NCBI RefSeq assembly: GCF_036250695.1
Contig: NZ_CP109427.1
Location: 2,542,001 to 2,606,000 of the forward strand
Source of the DNA: Streptomyces sp. NBC_01497
Lineage (GTDB): Bacteria; Actinomycetota; Actinomycetes; Streptomycetales; Streptomycetaceae
Length of the DNA: 64,000 bases
Direction of reading: 5' to 3'
Each line of letters opens with the position of its first letter. The first letter of the stretch is position 1. The notes beneath the pieces were generated by a model. The model was not told where the DNA came from, searched no databases, and was given only the letters and a program-made list of their open reading frames with translations. Below, in pieces: positions 24,557-33,599 of this stretch. The position numbers were made by a program, and so were the translations under genes.

Positions 24557-25175
24557 TCAATACCCTTTCCAGCAGTGCATGGTCCGGCTGTTCGGTGCCG
24601 TGCCCGGTCCCGTAAACCCTGATCTTTCCCTGATCCGCGAGGTCGCTCAGCAGCACCCTCACCACACCGAGCGGCATCTTCAACAGCGCCGCCACCTCCG
24701 CGACCGTCCGCATCCGGCGGCACAGTTCGACGATCGCGCGCATCTCCGGCATCACCCGCGACGAGCCGCGGCGCGGCAGCTCCTTGCGCTCTTCCGGCGC
24801 CTCCAGGGCCGCCACGAACGTCTCGACCTGCAGGACGTGTTCGGCCCGTGTCCGGCCACCGGTGAGCGAGTACGGGCGCACACGTGACGCGCGGCGGCCT
24901 GAGCCCCGTACCGGCAGACCTGGCGCCGCGCCGCGCCGGCGCCGCCCCCCACCGGGGGCGGGACCCGCGGGTTCCGGCGCCCTCTCTAACGGCACCAGCT
25001 CGTCGGGGGCCTCCGCGCCGACCGACCACGCGTGGGTCCCGATTCCGTACGTGCCGGTCCGGTCAGCGCCGGACCCGCCCCAGCCGTTCCCGTCCGTGAC
25101 GGCCCCCTCCGCGACGGTACCGTCCGTGGCCGTTTCGTCCGGCAGTTGACCGCGCCGGGCGTACGACCGGGTCAC
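24537..25175 (-). CDS. cvnC: CvnC, DUF742 protein
   Basis: 212 residues. The C-terminal 115 residues are DUF742: R-V-R-P-Y-S-L-T-G-G-R-T, then a winged-helix-like part with E-L-C-R-R-M-R-T-V-A-E-V-A-A-L-L-K-M-P-L-G-V-V-R-V-L-L-S-D-L and the closing L-L-E-R-V-L-S-G-L-R-R-L. The first 95 residues are a Gly/Pro/Ala linker, longer than usual. GTG start at 25175 overlaps the cvnB stop by 4 nt (GTGA). In conservons CvnC associates with the sensor complex and the GTPase. Confidence 0.9.
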   Translation of the reverse strand: MTRSYARRGQLPDETATDGTVAEGAVTDGNGWGGSGADRTGTYGIGTHAWSVGAEAPDELVPLERAPEPAGPAPGGGRRRRGAAPGLPVRGSGRRASRVRPYSLTGGRTRAEHVLQVETFVAALEAPEERKELPRRGSSRVMPEMRAIVELCRRMRTVAEVAALLKMPLGVVRVLLSDLADQGKIRVYGTGHGTEQPDHALLERVLSGLRRL

Positions 25176-25699
25176 CGGCCGCTCCCCAGGTCGATCGTGC
25201 CGCCGCTCACCGCGCCGCCCTCCAGCGACCGGCGCAGTTCGCCCCTCAGCTCGGGGGTGAGGACGTGTCCGGCCCGGCCCACGAACAGCGCCATGTGGTA
25301 GGCGACCACGCTCATGTCGCAGTCGGGCGTGGCATGGACGCCGAGGAGGGACCCGTCGCTGATCGCCATGACGAACAGGCTGCCGTCCTCCATCGCGACC
25401 ATGGTCTGTTTGACCGGGCCGCCCTCCATCAGCTTGGCCGCGCCGATGGTGAGACTGCCGATGCCGGAGACCACGGTGGCGAGGTCGGCGCTCGAACCGC
25501 GCGGGCCCGCCCGGCGCCCGGTGGGCTCGGGCGCGGTGGCCGCCTCCGTGCGCTCCGGGTCTGAGGAGAGCAGCAGGAGCCCGTCGGACGACACGACGGC
25601 GACGGACAGTACGCCTGGTACCTCCTCCACGAGGTTGTTCAACAACCAGTGCAGGTTGCGCGCCTCGCTGCTCAGTCCGAACGTGCCCGTCGCCGTCAC
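25172..25699 (-). CDS. cvnB: CvnB, roadblock/LC7 protein
   Basis: 175 residues of roadblock/LC7 fold: N-L-H-W-L-L-N-N-L-V-E-E-V-P-G-V at the start, S-S-D-G-L-L-L-L-S-S, then M-V-A-M-E-D-G-S-L-F-V-M-A-I-S-D-G-S-L-L-G-V. Such proteins regulate the partner GTPase CvnD. Overall about 35 residues longer than usual because of an insertion (residues 50-75). GTG start overlaps the cvnA stop by 4 nt. Confidence 0.93.
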   Translation of the reverse strand: MTATGTFGLSSEARNLHWLLNNLVEEVPGVLSVAVVSSDGLLLLSSDPERTEAATAPEPTGRRAGPRGSSADLATVVSGIGSLTIGAAKLMEGGPVKQTMVAMEDGSLFVMAISDGSLLGVHATPDCDMSVVAYHMALFVGRAGHVLTPELRGELRRSLEGGAVSGGTIDLGSGR

Positions 25700-28600
25700 C
25701 TGTGTGCCTCCTCGACTGTCTCCCCCGCCGCTTCGGTGTGTCGCTGTGACGCTGGGTGTTGCTGGGTTTCCCGGTGTTGCTGATCGTTCTGGTGTCGCTC
25801 AGCGTGCTGCTGCGGGGTGTTCTCGTCCTGCTGACCGTGCTGGTGCCGCTGGTCCTGGTGCCGCTGATCGTGGGTGCCGTCCGGGTGCGGACCGGCAGGA
25901 CCGGCCGGGTCCTGCGCCTGCCCGTACGCCTGCTGCCCGTAACCCTGGGGGATCCCGGGCACGGACCCCGACGGCCCGAACGGCGAACGATCGAACGGTG
26001 ACTGCCCGAACGACGCCTGCCGGTAAGGCTGTTGCCCGTAGGGCGACTCATTCTGCGACTGCCCGACCGACTGGCCGTCAGGCTGCCCCTCCGGCACCGC
26101 CCGCGCTCCCGCACTCCCGCGGATCTCCTCCTCGGCGTCGTGCCGGCCCGCCTTCGCTCCCTGGTGGAAGCCGCCGAGTCTACGACGCAACTCCTCCGGG
26201 TCCACAACGCGCTTGCGCACCAGAGGGGCGCCCGCCGTCCTGACCTCCTTGGGTACCCGCTTGGGCAGCCCGCGGCCGGCCGGCGCGGGCGGGCCCGGCA
26301 GGCGCATGGTGAAGGTGTCCGAGTCGAGGTCCCCGGTCTCGTCACCGGCCGCCCGCTCGTGGGAGTCCGGCCCGATGGCGTACGGGTCGGAAGCGGACGC
26401 GGCGGACCGGGGCCGCCGCGGTTCCGGCAGCCGGGCCCCGGGCACCCGGGGCGCTCCGGCACCCGCGGGCTGCGCGGCTCCGACGCTGCCCGGCAGCGCG
26501 TCGCCGGCCTCAGGAGCCAGGTCGCCTCCCGCATGCGCCGGGATGATGGTCCCCGCGCGCTCTGCCGCCCGTACGGACGCCTCGGCCGCGGCGATCAGCG
26601 GATCGTGCGGACCGGCCGCACCGGGGCGTACCGGCAGCACATGGGAGTTGGCCTCGGCGACCGAGCCCGGCAGGGTCATCCCGGACCCGCCGGCCGGACC
26701 GGTTCCCACCTCACTCACGGCGGGCGGCTCCGACGGCATCAGCTGCTGCGGCACTATCACGACGGCTGTGACACCACCGTCCTGCTGCTGCCTGCGCAGC
26801 TCGACCCGTACGCCGTGGCGGGCCGCCAGCAGCGCGATCACCCGCAGGCCGAGGCCCTCGGTCGGATTCCCGCCGCGCCCGTCGGCCGCGGCCGGGTCGG
26901 CCGTGGTGGCGGCCAGACGTCCGTTGAGCGCCTCCAGCCGGTCGTCCGCGACCCCGATGCCCTGGTCCACGACGGAGAGCATCACCTCACCGGTCTCCAG
27001 GAGCCAGCCCGACAGTTCGACCGAGGCGTCCGGGGGCGAGAACGACGCCGCGTTCTCCAGGAGTTCCGCCACGAGGTGGCTGAGGTCGTCCGCCGCGTAC
27101 CCGGCGACCTGGGCGTGGGGCGGGAGGGTCTGGATGGTGATGCGTTCGTACCGTTCGATCTCGCTCACGGCGGCGCGGAGCACGTCCACCAGCGGGACGG
27201 GACCGGCGTGCGCGTGGCTCTGCTCGTGCTCGGCGAGAACGAGCAGGTTCTCGCTGTGCCGGCGCATGACCGTGGCCATGTGGTCGAGCTTGTAGAGCGT
27301 GGCGAGGCGCTCGGGGTCCTGCTCGCTCTCCTCCAGCGATTCAATGACACCGAGTTGACGCTCGACCAGGCCCAGGTTGCGCAGCGAGAGGTTGACGAAG
27401 GTGTGGCGGACGCTGTGGCGCATCCGCCGCAGGTCTCCCGCGACCTCGTCGATCTGCGCCTGGAGCGCGGCCCGCTCCTCGGCGGTGAGGGCGGAGACGG
27501 CGGCGGCCTCGGCGGCCCGCACCCGGGCCTCGGCCGCGTCCCCGGGGTCCCCGGCGGCCCGGCCTCCCCCGACGCCTTCATCGTCCGTGGCGGGCGGGAG
27601 CGCCGCGCCGGTCGTGGCGTGGGCGGCGGGCGACAGCGTCGAGATGCCCGAGCCCGAGGCGGTGGCCCCCGTGGCGACGGCCGCACCGGTGCCGCCCGGC
27701 GCCGTCGCGGCCCGGCCGGTCAGGGCGAGCACGGTGGAGTGCAGCGCGTTGAGAGACCGTACGACGTCCGCGAACTCGTCGTTGCGGCCCGTGAAGCGCA
27801 CGGGCTCCGCCGTGGCGGGCGCGTCGGCGACCCTGGCCGCGCCCCGCCGCACGGCCGCGAGCGGCCTGGTGAGGGTCCGGGCCACCGATGTCGAGACGGC
27901 GACAACGACCAGCAGGCACCCGGCGGCCAGCGCGGCACGCAGCTCCAGGTCCCGCACGGCGTCGTCGCGGTCCTTGCCGAAGCCCTTCAGCCCTTCGGCG
28001 GCGAGTGCGGACTCCGCGCCGCGCATCTGGTCGATCCTGGCGGTGAGCGCGGTGTTGAGCTTGTCCGGATCGGTGTCGAGATCCGCGCTCGACAGCTGCG
28101 GGCCGGCGGTGAGCTTGCCCAGGGAGTCCTCGGCCGACTTCACGTCGGGGCCGGTGACGGTGTCCATGAACGAGGTGCGCTCCGCGGCGTCCGCCGCGGC
28201 GTCGAAGTCGTCGAGCGCGGCGAGTTCCCGTACCCGGGCCAGCTGGGCGGCGGCGCTGAGCGCGTCCCGGGCCCTGCCGTCGGCCGTCGCCGAGTCCGAG
28301 CCTTCCATGGGCAGCCCGGTCAGGGGGTTGATCGTGGGCTTGTCGGCCGGAACGCTGAGGGCGCCCAGCAGCAGGCCGCGGGTGGCCGACGCCTGGTCGA
28401 CGGCGCGGTCGAGGGCGGCGTCGGCGCGCGCGCCGGGCGCCGCGCTCGCGGGCGCGCGGTCGGCGAGCTGCTCGGTGAGGCGGTGCAGCGAGGTGATGAC
28501 CTGGGAGTACGAGGTGTACGCGGCGATCGCGGAGCCCTTGCCCGTCAGGGCGGTGCGGCGGATCGCCGGGATCTCACCGATGTCCTTGAGGGGCGTGGAG

Positions 28601-29025
28601 AAGGACGCGGGGACCGAGGATCCGGCGAGGGCCGCGTGGATCTCGGTGATCTGCTGGTCCACCCGGTCCCCGGCGGCCTGGAGGCTGTCGTCGTCCCCGG
28701 CCTTGCCGTTCCCGTCCCTCTTGGTGCCCTTGGCCGGGCGGCCCGCGGCGACGAAGACGACGGCCTGGTCGCGCTCGTCGGCCAGGGAGCGGGAAAGGGA
28801 GACGGCCTGCCGCCCGAGCCGGGCGAGGGTGAGGGAGCGCTGCGCGTCGTCGAGCTGCGCCGAGGCGTGCAGGAGGGCGGGGGTCCCCGCGGCGATCACG
28901 ACGATGCCGGAGACCAGGACGCCGGCGACGAGCCGGGTGCGCACCCGCTTGGGGCGCCCCATCGGAGTGCCGCTGCGCACACCGCCGTTCCCCCGAGGCC
29001 GCTTCTTCTGCACCGGTGCTCGCAT
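25696..29025 (-). CDS. cvnA: CvnA, membrane sensor histidine-kinase-like protein
   Basis: 1109 residues. One membrane helix at about 31-52, an extracytoplasmic nitrate/sulphonate-sensing-like helical region (55-360), a second helix (364-386), a HAMP-like stretch, then a coiled coil and HATPase_c domain with N-box E-L-L-E-N-A-A-S-F-S-P and G-I-G-V plus G-L-G-L-R-V-I. CvnA proteins sense an envelope signal and control the GTPase CvnD. The last 400 residues are low-complexity; the final 85 are extremely Gln/His-rich (H-Q-D-Q-R-H-Q-H-G-Q-Q type). The gene begins with M-R-A-P-V-Q-K-K-R and lies at the head of the cvnABCD operon. Confidence 0.93.
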   Translation of the reverse strand: MRAPVQKKRPRGNGGVRSGTPMGRPKRVRTRLVAGVLVSGIVVIAAGTPALLHASAQLDDAQRSLTLARLGRQAVSLSRSLADERDQAVVFVAAGRPAKGTKRDGNGKAGDDDSLQAAGDRVDQQITEIHAALAGSSVPASFSTPLKDIGEIPAIRRTALTGKGSAIAAYTSYSQVITSLHRLTEQLADRAPASAAPGARADAALDRAVDQASATRGLLLGALSVPADKPTINPLTGLPMEGSDSATADGRARDALSAAAQLARVRELAALDDFDAAADAAERTSFMDTVTGPDVKSAEDSLGKLTAGPQLSSADLDTDPDKLNTALTARIDQMRGAESALAAEGLKGFGKDRDDAVRDLELRAALAAGCLLVVVAVSTSVARTLTRPLAAVRRGAARVADAPATAEPVRFTGRNDEFADVVRSLNALHSTVLALTGRAATAPGGTGAAVATGATASGSGISTLSPAAHATTGAALPPATDDEGVGGGRAAGDPGDAAEARVRAAEAAAVSALTAEERAALQAQIDEVAGDLRRMRHSVRHTFVNLSLRNLGLVERQLGVIESLEESEQDPERLATLYKLDHMATVMRRHSENLLVLAEHEQSHAHAGPVPLVDVLRAAVSEIERYERITIQTLPPHAQVAGYAADDLSHLVAELLENAASFSPPDASVELSGWLLETGEVMLSVVDQGIGVADDRLEALNGRLAATTADPAAADGRGGNPTEGLGLRVIALLAARHGVRVELRRQQQDGGVTAVVIVPQQLMPSEPPAVSEVGTGPAGGSGMTLPGSVAEANSHVLPVRPGAAGPHDPLIAAAEASVRAAERAGTIIPAHAGGDLAPEAGDALPGSVGAAQPAGAGAPRVPGARLPEPRRPRSAASASDPYAIGPDSHERAAGDETGDLDSDTFTMRLPGPPAPAGRGLPKRVPKEVRTAGAPLVRKRVVDPEELRRRLGGFHQGAKAGRHDAEEEIRGSAGARAVPEGQPDGQSVGQSQNESPYGQQPYRQASFGQSPFDRSPFGPSGSVPGIPQGYGQQAYGQAQDPAGPAGPHPDGTHDQRHQDQRHQHGQQDENTPQQHAERHQNDQQHRETQQHPASQRHTEAAGETVEEAHR

Positions 29026-29438
29026 TCTCGACTCGTCCGCCCATGAAGCAGAGGTGACGGCGGGTCACGACGAGCCACCCCCAGCCCCTGGCACGGCTTC
29101 CGACCATTCCAGTGCTCTCAGGAGGAAGACGCACATCGGCCGACCCGCCACCTGAACGAGTGAACATCACGAAGGAGTTGACCATCAACTTCGCTTGACA
29201 GGTCGGGGGAGCGTTCCCGGTGGGTCGAATGGACCTCGGGGCCACGCTTTGGAAAGATGCCCGCCCGCATCGCACGGTGCGTGGTCCGAGTGATCACTTT
29301 TCAGCCGCACGGCCGTCGCACGCGGTGGAACGCGGACACAGGGGCCCGGTGTGCGGGGAACGTGAACACATGATGAGCCGCATCCCTCGCTCCCCCACGC
29401 CCCCTTCCCCGTCCCTCCACTCCGGCACACTGGGACCC
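29026..29438. promoter_or_regulatory. 413-bp divergent region of cvnA and the PP2C-like gene, with an inverted repeat
   Basis: No gene fits. GTTGA-CCA-TCAAC (29177-29189), flanked by CGAA (29170-29173) and TTCG (29190-29193), is an interrupted palindrome 145 bp before cvnA, in a low-G+C pocket; TTGACA at 29195-29200 could be part of a promoter. Further TATA-poor GC-rich sequence follows to 29438. Confidence 0.4.
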
Positions 29439-30218
29439 ATGCGCTTCGAACTCGCGACAACACCCGGAACGGCCGGACGGCCCAACGAGGACTGGACTTC
29501 GGCGATCACGCCCGCGGCGGGCGAGGGCGGCGCGCTGGTCCTCCTCGACGGAGTCACACCGCCGGCCGGGGACGACGGTTGTGTGCACGGTGTTCCCTGG
29601 TTCACCGCGCGGCTGGGGGGCGCACTGGCCGAACTGTGCGGTTCACGGCGCGACATGACCCTGGAAGAGATCCTCGCCGCCGCGATCACCGCGACAGCCG
29701 GCAAACATCGTGACACTTGTGACCTTTCTCACGTACGTACCCCCCAGGCGACCGTGGTCCTCGCCCGGTGGGGGTCCGGGCCCGACGGCACCGTCGAACA
29801 CCTGGTCCTGTCGGACTCGACGCTCCTGGTGGAGAGCCAGGACGGGGAGGTACGGGCCCTCGTCGACGACCGGCTGGACCGCGTCCCGGCGGAGGTCAAG
29901 CGCTCCGTGGCGTCGACGGACGCGCTGCGGAACGCGGAAGGCGGATTCTTCACCGCCGCGGCCGACCCGTCGGCGGCATCGAAAGCGGTGACGGGAAGCA
30001 TCCCCCTCGCGGAGGTACGGTCCCTGCTGGCGCTCACGGACGGGGCGGCACGCTGGGTCGAGATGTTCGGCGAGGGCGACTGGGCCCAGTGCCTGTCCCT
30101 GGTCCGCAAGAGCGGGACGCGCGAGCTGATCGACCGGGTACGGGCGCTTGAGGACGGCGCGCAGCACATACGCGGCAAGAGGCACGACGACGCGACGGCG
30201 GCCTTCGCGGAACTCTGA
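29439..30218 (+). CDS. PP2C-like protein
   Basis: 259 residues of a PP2C-type fold. Present: G-R-P-N-E-D-W (family motif N-E-D), V-L-L-D-G-V, a T-x-V-V-L-A-R strand, L-V-L-S-D-S, L-L-A-L-T-D-G-A, and a final H-D-D-A-T-A-A. These supply the usual metal-binding Asp set, though the classic D-G-x-G is D-G-V-T. A phosphatase or a phospho-binding relative; partner unknown. Start ATG 29439 follows CACACT at about -10 distance and no ribosome site, so the mRNA may be leaderless. It is divergent from the conservon. Confidence 0.75.
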   Translation: MRFELATTPGTAGRPNEDWTSAITPAAGEGGALVLLDGVTPPAGDDGCVHGVPWFTARLGGALAELCGSRRDMTLEEILAAAITATAGKHRDTCDLSHVRTPQATVVLARWGSGPDGTVEHLVLSDSTLLVESQDGEVRALVDDRLDRVPAEVKRSVASTDALRNAEGGFFTAAADPSAASKAVTGSIPLAEVRSLLALTDGAARWVEMFGEGDWAQCLSLVRKSGTRELIDRVRALEDGAQHIRGKRHDDATAAFAEL

Positions 30219-30546
30219 CGGGGCGGCCCGGCCGGCCGTCGGGACTCCGGCCCCCGGCATAGCGCGCACCGCTCGGAGCAACCTCGGCCCCGGCCCGCAC
30301 GCACCGCTCGGAGGGACTCCGGCCCCCGTCCGCACGCGTCACCCACCGGAATTCCGGACCCCGCCCCGCACGCACCGATCGGCGGGATTCCAGGCCCGGC
30401 CCCCGCGCACCGGCCGGCGGGCACCGTGGCGGCCGCCAGTGACTGCCGGTGACCGCCACGGGGTCGTCGACCGCCACACCGCCTCACGCGCCTCCCTGAT
30501 CGACCGCCACACCGCCTCACGCGCCGGTCCCTGATCGACCGCCACG
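30219..30546. repeat. Repeat-filled gap with a 33-35-bp tandem unit
   Basis: No gene is supported in 30219-30707. From 30219 to about 30420 a degenerate motif (CGCACGCACCG-CTCGG-GG-CTCCGGCCCC) recurs roughly every 60 bp. At 30468-30500 and 30501-30535 there are two near-identical copies of a unit starting CGACCGCCACACCGCCTCAC, and a third partial copy starts at 30536. Confidence 0.7.
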
Positions 30547-30707
30547 CTCACCCGTACGGGACGTTTGCGGCGCGGCTCCTCACCCGGGCGTACGAGAGGT
30601 CCCGTCACTCGTTCGAGCTACCCGTTCCCGCGGTCGCGGGCCGGGACACCGGCAAGGTCCCGGCACCCGTCCCTACGGCGCTCCCGGCGCCCGCCCACCG
30701 GGCCGTG

Positions 30708-31202
30708 TCAGCTCGCGAAGCGGGCGTTGAGCTGGTGCAGGAGACGGGCCAGCCCAGCGATCTCGTTGCGGTCCCAGTCGGCGAGTTTCTGCACGTAGCG
30801 GCCCCTGCGGGCATCCCGTACGCGCCGGAAGCGGTCCAGTCCCTCGTCCGTGATGCGGACCAGGGACGCGCGGCCGTCGGCGGGGTCCGGCTCGCGCGCG
30901 ATGAGTCCGATCTCCTGGAGGGTCCGCAACTGTCGGCTCATGGTCGCCTTGCCGACCCCGAAATAGACGGACAGCTCCGTCGCCCGCTGCTGTCCGGTCT
31001 CTTCGAGACGGACCAGCAGCCCGTACGCGGAGGGTTCGAGGTCGGGATGCACCTCGCGGGCCATCTCGCCCGAATTCGCCCTGGCCCGGCGGAGGAAGAC
31101 CGCGAGTTCGCGCTCCAGATCGAGGAATTCGGAGGTCACCGCTTCGCCGTCCGTCACCGCGGCGTCCTTCTCCGTACCGCTACCGTGCACGTCAGCAGCC
31201 AT
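30708..31202 (-). CDS. MarR-family transcriptional regulator
   Basis: 164 residues. Winged helix about 55-125: Y-G-L-L-V-R-L-E-E-T-G, R-A-T-E-L-S-V-Y-F-G-V-G-K-A-T-M-S-R-Q-L-R-T-L-Q, L-I-A-R-E-P-D-P-A-D-G-R-A-S-L-V-R-I-T-D-E-G. This is standard MarR. It is divergent from the GH25 gene by 203 bp and may act there or on itself; I could not find a clean palindrome in the gap. Confidence 0.92.
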   Translation of the reverse strand: MAADVHGSGTEKDAAVTDGEAVTSEFLDLERELAVFLRRARANSGEMAREVHPDLEPSAYGLLVRLEETGQQRATELSVYFGVGKATMSRQLRTLQEIGLIAREPDPADGRASLVRITDEGLDRFRRVRDARRGRYVQKLADWDRNEIAGLARLLHQLNARFAS

Positions 31203-31405
31203 TGCGCGCTTTCCCGCTCCTGAGGTTTCCCAAAGCTACGGCCATTGCCGCACCTCTCCGTATTTTCGCAGGTTTAGTCCATCAGCAGCAGCGTGGCGTC
31301 CTGCCACCGACGGGCCGCATACGTAGCGTTTCACGGTGCCGTGTCCATTTTGACGACTTGTCGATACGGCGCGAGACCCCCCACAACGCTTTTCGGAGGC
31401 ACGCA

Positions 31406-32290
31406 ATGCCCGTGCAGAGACCCGGAACGAGCAGCAGCCGCCGCACCCTGTACGCGGCGTCGGCGGCTCTCCTGGCCACCTTCGCCCTCCCCCTGACCCT
31501 CCCCGGCGTCGCCAGCGCCGACGTCTCCCCCGTGCCGCACCACGCCGGCGCCGCCGCGCCCGCGGGCACGGCTCCCGTGCGCGGCACCGCCTACATGGGC
31601 ATGGGTGTCCTCGCCCATGACGGACAGGGCCGCAGGCCCGTCAACCGGCGCAGCGCCGCCATCGCCCAGACGGAGGGCGTCGACGTCTCCAGCCACCAGG
31701 GCGAGGTGAACTGGCCCTCGCTCTACAGCACCGGCGTGAAGTGGGCCTACGTCAAGGCGACCGAAGGCAACTACTACCGGAGCACCACGTTCAACCAGCA
31801 GTACACCGGCTCGTACAAGGCGGGCATGATCCGCGGCTCGTACCACTTCGCCGCCCCGGACGTCTCCAGCGGCGCCAACCAGGCCGGCTACTTCGCCGAC
31901 CACGGAGGTGCCTGGTCCAAGGACGGCAAGACCCTGCCGGGCGTCCTGGACATCGAGTGGAACCCGTACGGGGCGTCCTGCTACGGCCTATCGACGTCCG
32001 CGATGGTCTCGTGGATCAAGGACTTCGTGAAGACGTACAAGTCCCGCACGGGCCGCGACGCGGTGATCTACACGGCCACCAGCTGGTGGAAGGAGTGCAC
32101 CGGCGACTACGCGGGCTTCGCGAAGACCAACCCGCTCTGGGTCGCCCGCTACAACACCTCGCCCGGCGTCCTGCCGAAGGGCTGGGGCTTCCAGACGATC
32201 TGGCAGTACACGTCGACGGGTCCGGCGGTCGGCGACCGCGACAAGTTCAACGGCGCCCTGGACCGCCTCAAGGCCCTGGCCAACGGCTGA
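31406..32290 (+). CDS. Secreted GH25 lysozyme (N-acetylmuramidase)
   Basis: 294 residues. Signal peptide with core Y-A-A-S-A-A-L-L-A-T-F-A-L and cleavage near A-S-A-D (35). After a 55-residue linker the GH25 domain spans 92-290: E-G-V-D-V-S-S-H-Q-G at its start, W-A-Y-V-K-A-T-E-G, I-R-G-S-Y-H-F-A, and the catalytic V-L-D-I-E-W motif. It cleaves the muramic-acid glycan bond, so it would act in growth or turnover of the wall. GGAGG is seven bases upstream of ATG 31406; the frame stays open further upstream, but those residues do not resemble a signal peptide. Confidence 0.93.
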   Translation: MPVQRPGTSSSRRTLYAASAALLATFALPLTLPGVASADVSPVPHHAGAAAPAGTAPVRGTAYMGMGVLAHDGQGRRPVNRRSAAIAQTEGVDVSSHQGEVNWPSLYSTGVKWAYVKATEGNYYRSTTFNQQYTGSYKAGMIRGSYHFAAPDVSSGANQAGYFADHGGAWSKDGKTLPGVLDIEWNPYGASCYGLSTSAMVSWIKDFVKTYKSRTGRDAVIYTATSWWKECTGDYAGFAKTNPLWVARYNTSPGVLPKGWGFQTIWQYTSTGPAVGDRDKFNGALDRLKALANG

Positions 32291-32449
32291 CCCGACGCCG
32301 ACCGGACGCACCGCGCGACGCCCGGCGCGTCCCGAACCCCCGGCGGCCCCGCCCGGACCTCCTCCGGCCGGGCCGCCGGGGCGCCGCCATGCCTCGGGAC
32401 GGCCCAGTCGCCGGGTCTCGCGGGGGCGTCCGCGCCGACGGCCTCCCCG

Positions 32450-32905
32450 TCAGGCCAGGGGGACGTCCGCGCTGACGGGCGCCACCCCCGGCGTGTCGGC
32501 GGCTCGCGAGCGAGGCGGGGCCGACGCGACCTCGAACGTCAGCCACACGGTCTTGCCTACCCGGTGCGGGATGACTCCGAAGCCGTCGGCCACGGCTCGC
32601 GCGAGCCAGAGTCCACGCCCCGAGCACAGGTCCCCGCTCGGCGGGTGGACCAGGGGGAGGCCGCCCCCGCTGTCGCGAACCTCCAAACGCACCAAGTCGC
32701 CGTCGCGCGCGAGTCGCACGCAGAACTGCCGACCGGCAGGGACCCCGTGCGCCACAGCGTTCGCGGCGAGCTCGGAGACTCCGAGGCGCAGATCGTCCAC
32801 TCGCTCCTCGATCTCCCAGAGGGTGAGCGTCCCCACTGCGAAGTCGCGCGCCTCCGGAACCGATCGTCGTGCCCGCGAAAAGAGCCGTTGCCGTGACAAG
32901 GGCAC
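32450..32905 (-). CDS. RsbW-like ATP-binding protein (anti-sigma-factor kinase fold)
   Basis: 151 residues. Histidine-kinase-type ATPase (GHKL) fold without a phosphoacceptor: N-box E-L-A-A-N-A-V-A-H-G, then V-R-D-S-G-G-G-L-P and G-R-G-L-W-L-A-R-A-V-A-D. Streptomyces has dozens of such proteins, mostly candidates for anti-sigma kinases. Here the neighbour is a divergent UTRA regulator, not a sigma factor. ATG 32905 lies 144 bp from it. Its closest functional counterpart in the window could be the SpoIIE-type phosphatase at 4.2 kb, but no evidence links them. Confidence 0.9.
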   Translation of the reverse strand: MPLSRQRLFSRARRSVPEARDFAVGTLTLWEIEERVDDLRLGVSELAANAVAHGVPAGRQFCVRLARDGDLVRLEVRDSGGGLPLVHPPSGDLCSGRGLWLARAVADGFGVIPHRVGKTVWLTFEVASAPPRSRAADTPGVAPVSADVPLA

Positions 32906-33049
32906 GGAACATCACCACCTTGCTCATGACCACCAGGTGCCGCGAACGTACCGCCTTTCGCGAAAAGCAGCAAGGTTGACGAGGCTTCCCACACCGTCAC
33001 TTAACGTGTAGGCAGGACCCGGCAGGGATCAGCGGCTCTGGAGGGCGGC

Positions 33050-33592
33050 ATGGCGGACAGGGAGTGGATCAGCAGCTCGGCGGCGTACCTGGCGCCACCG
33101 AAGGACCCAGGACGCGAGGCCTGGAGCGCCGAACTCGAGCGCCGGGGGCGCAGAGGCAGCCAACGGATCGTCCAGGCGGGCGAGGTCCCGTCCCCGGCCG
33201 AAGCGGCAGCTCTGCTGGGTCTCGCTGTCGGCGAGAGCGTCGTGGTGCGCAGACGCGTCATGTTCGTGGAGGAACGGCCGTGCGAGCTGACGGACACGTA
33301 TTACCCGGTGCGCATCGCACGTGGCACGGGCCTCGCCTCCACCGCGAAGATCCGGGGTGGCGCCGTCCGGCTCCTGGCCGAACTGGGACACACGGGCGTC
33401 CGTGTGGTCGAGGACGTGACCGCGAGGCTGCCGACCGACAAGGAGCAGAACACCCTTCTTCTGACACCGGACCAACCGGTCCTTACCATCGCCCGCGTCA
33501 CCTTCGACGACGAGGGCGCCCCGGTTCAAGCGGACCTCATGACCATGCCCGCCCATCTGCAACGCCTGCGCTACGAGACCCGGATTGGATGA
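33050..33592 (+). CDS. UTRA-domain protein without DNA-binding domain
   Basis: 180 residues. Nearly the whole protein is a UTRA ligand-binding domain: G-R-R-G-S-Q-R-I-V-Q-A-G-E-V-P, A-A-L-L-G-L-A-V-G-E-S-V-V-V-R-R-R-V, L-T-D-T-Y-Y-P, then V-E-D-V-T-A-R-L-P-T and T-I-A-R-V-T-F-D. No HTH precedes it. It is followed after seven bases by a full GntR regulator whose UTRA domain looks like its paralogue. ATG 33050 with GGAGGG upstream. It may sense the same ligand or modulate the partner by heterodimerisation. Confidence 0.87.
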   Translation: MADREWISSSAAYLAPPKDPGREAWSAELERRGRRGSQRIVQAGEVPSPAEAAALLGLAVGESVVVRRRVMFVEERPCELTDTYYPVRIARGTGLASTAKIRGGAVRLLAELGHTGVRVVEDVTARLPTDKEQNTLLLTPDQPVLTIARVTFDDEGAPVQADLMTMPAHLQRLRYETRIG

Positions 33593-33599
33593 ACTGACC

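Noticed and set aside
26032..29046. 1004-aa plus-strand frame
   Set aside because: Antisense to cvnA.
30468..30546. CRISPR array or attachment site
   Set aside because: Direct tandem units without spacers; no integrase nearby.
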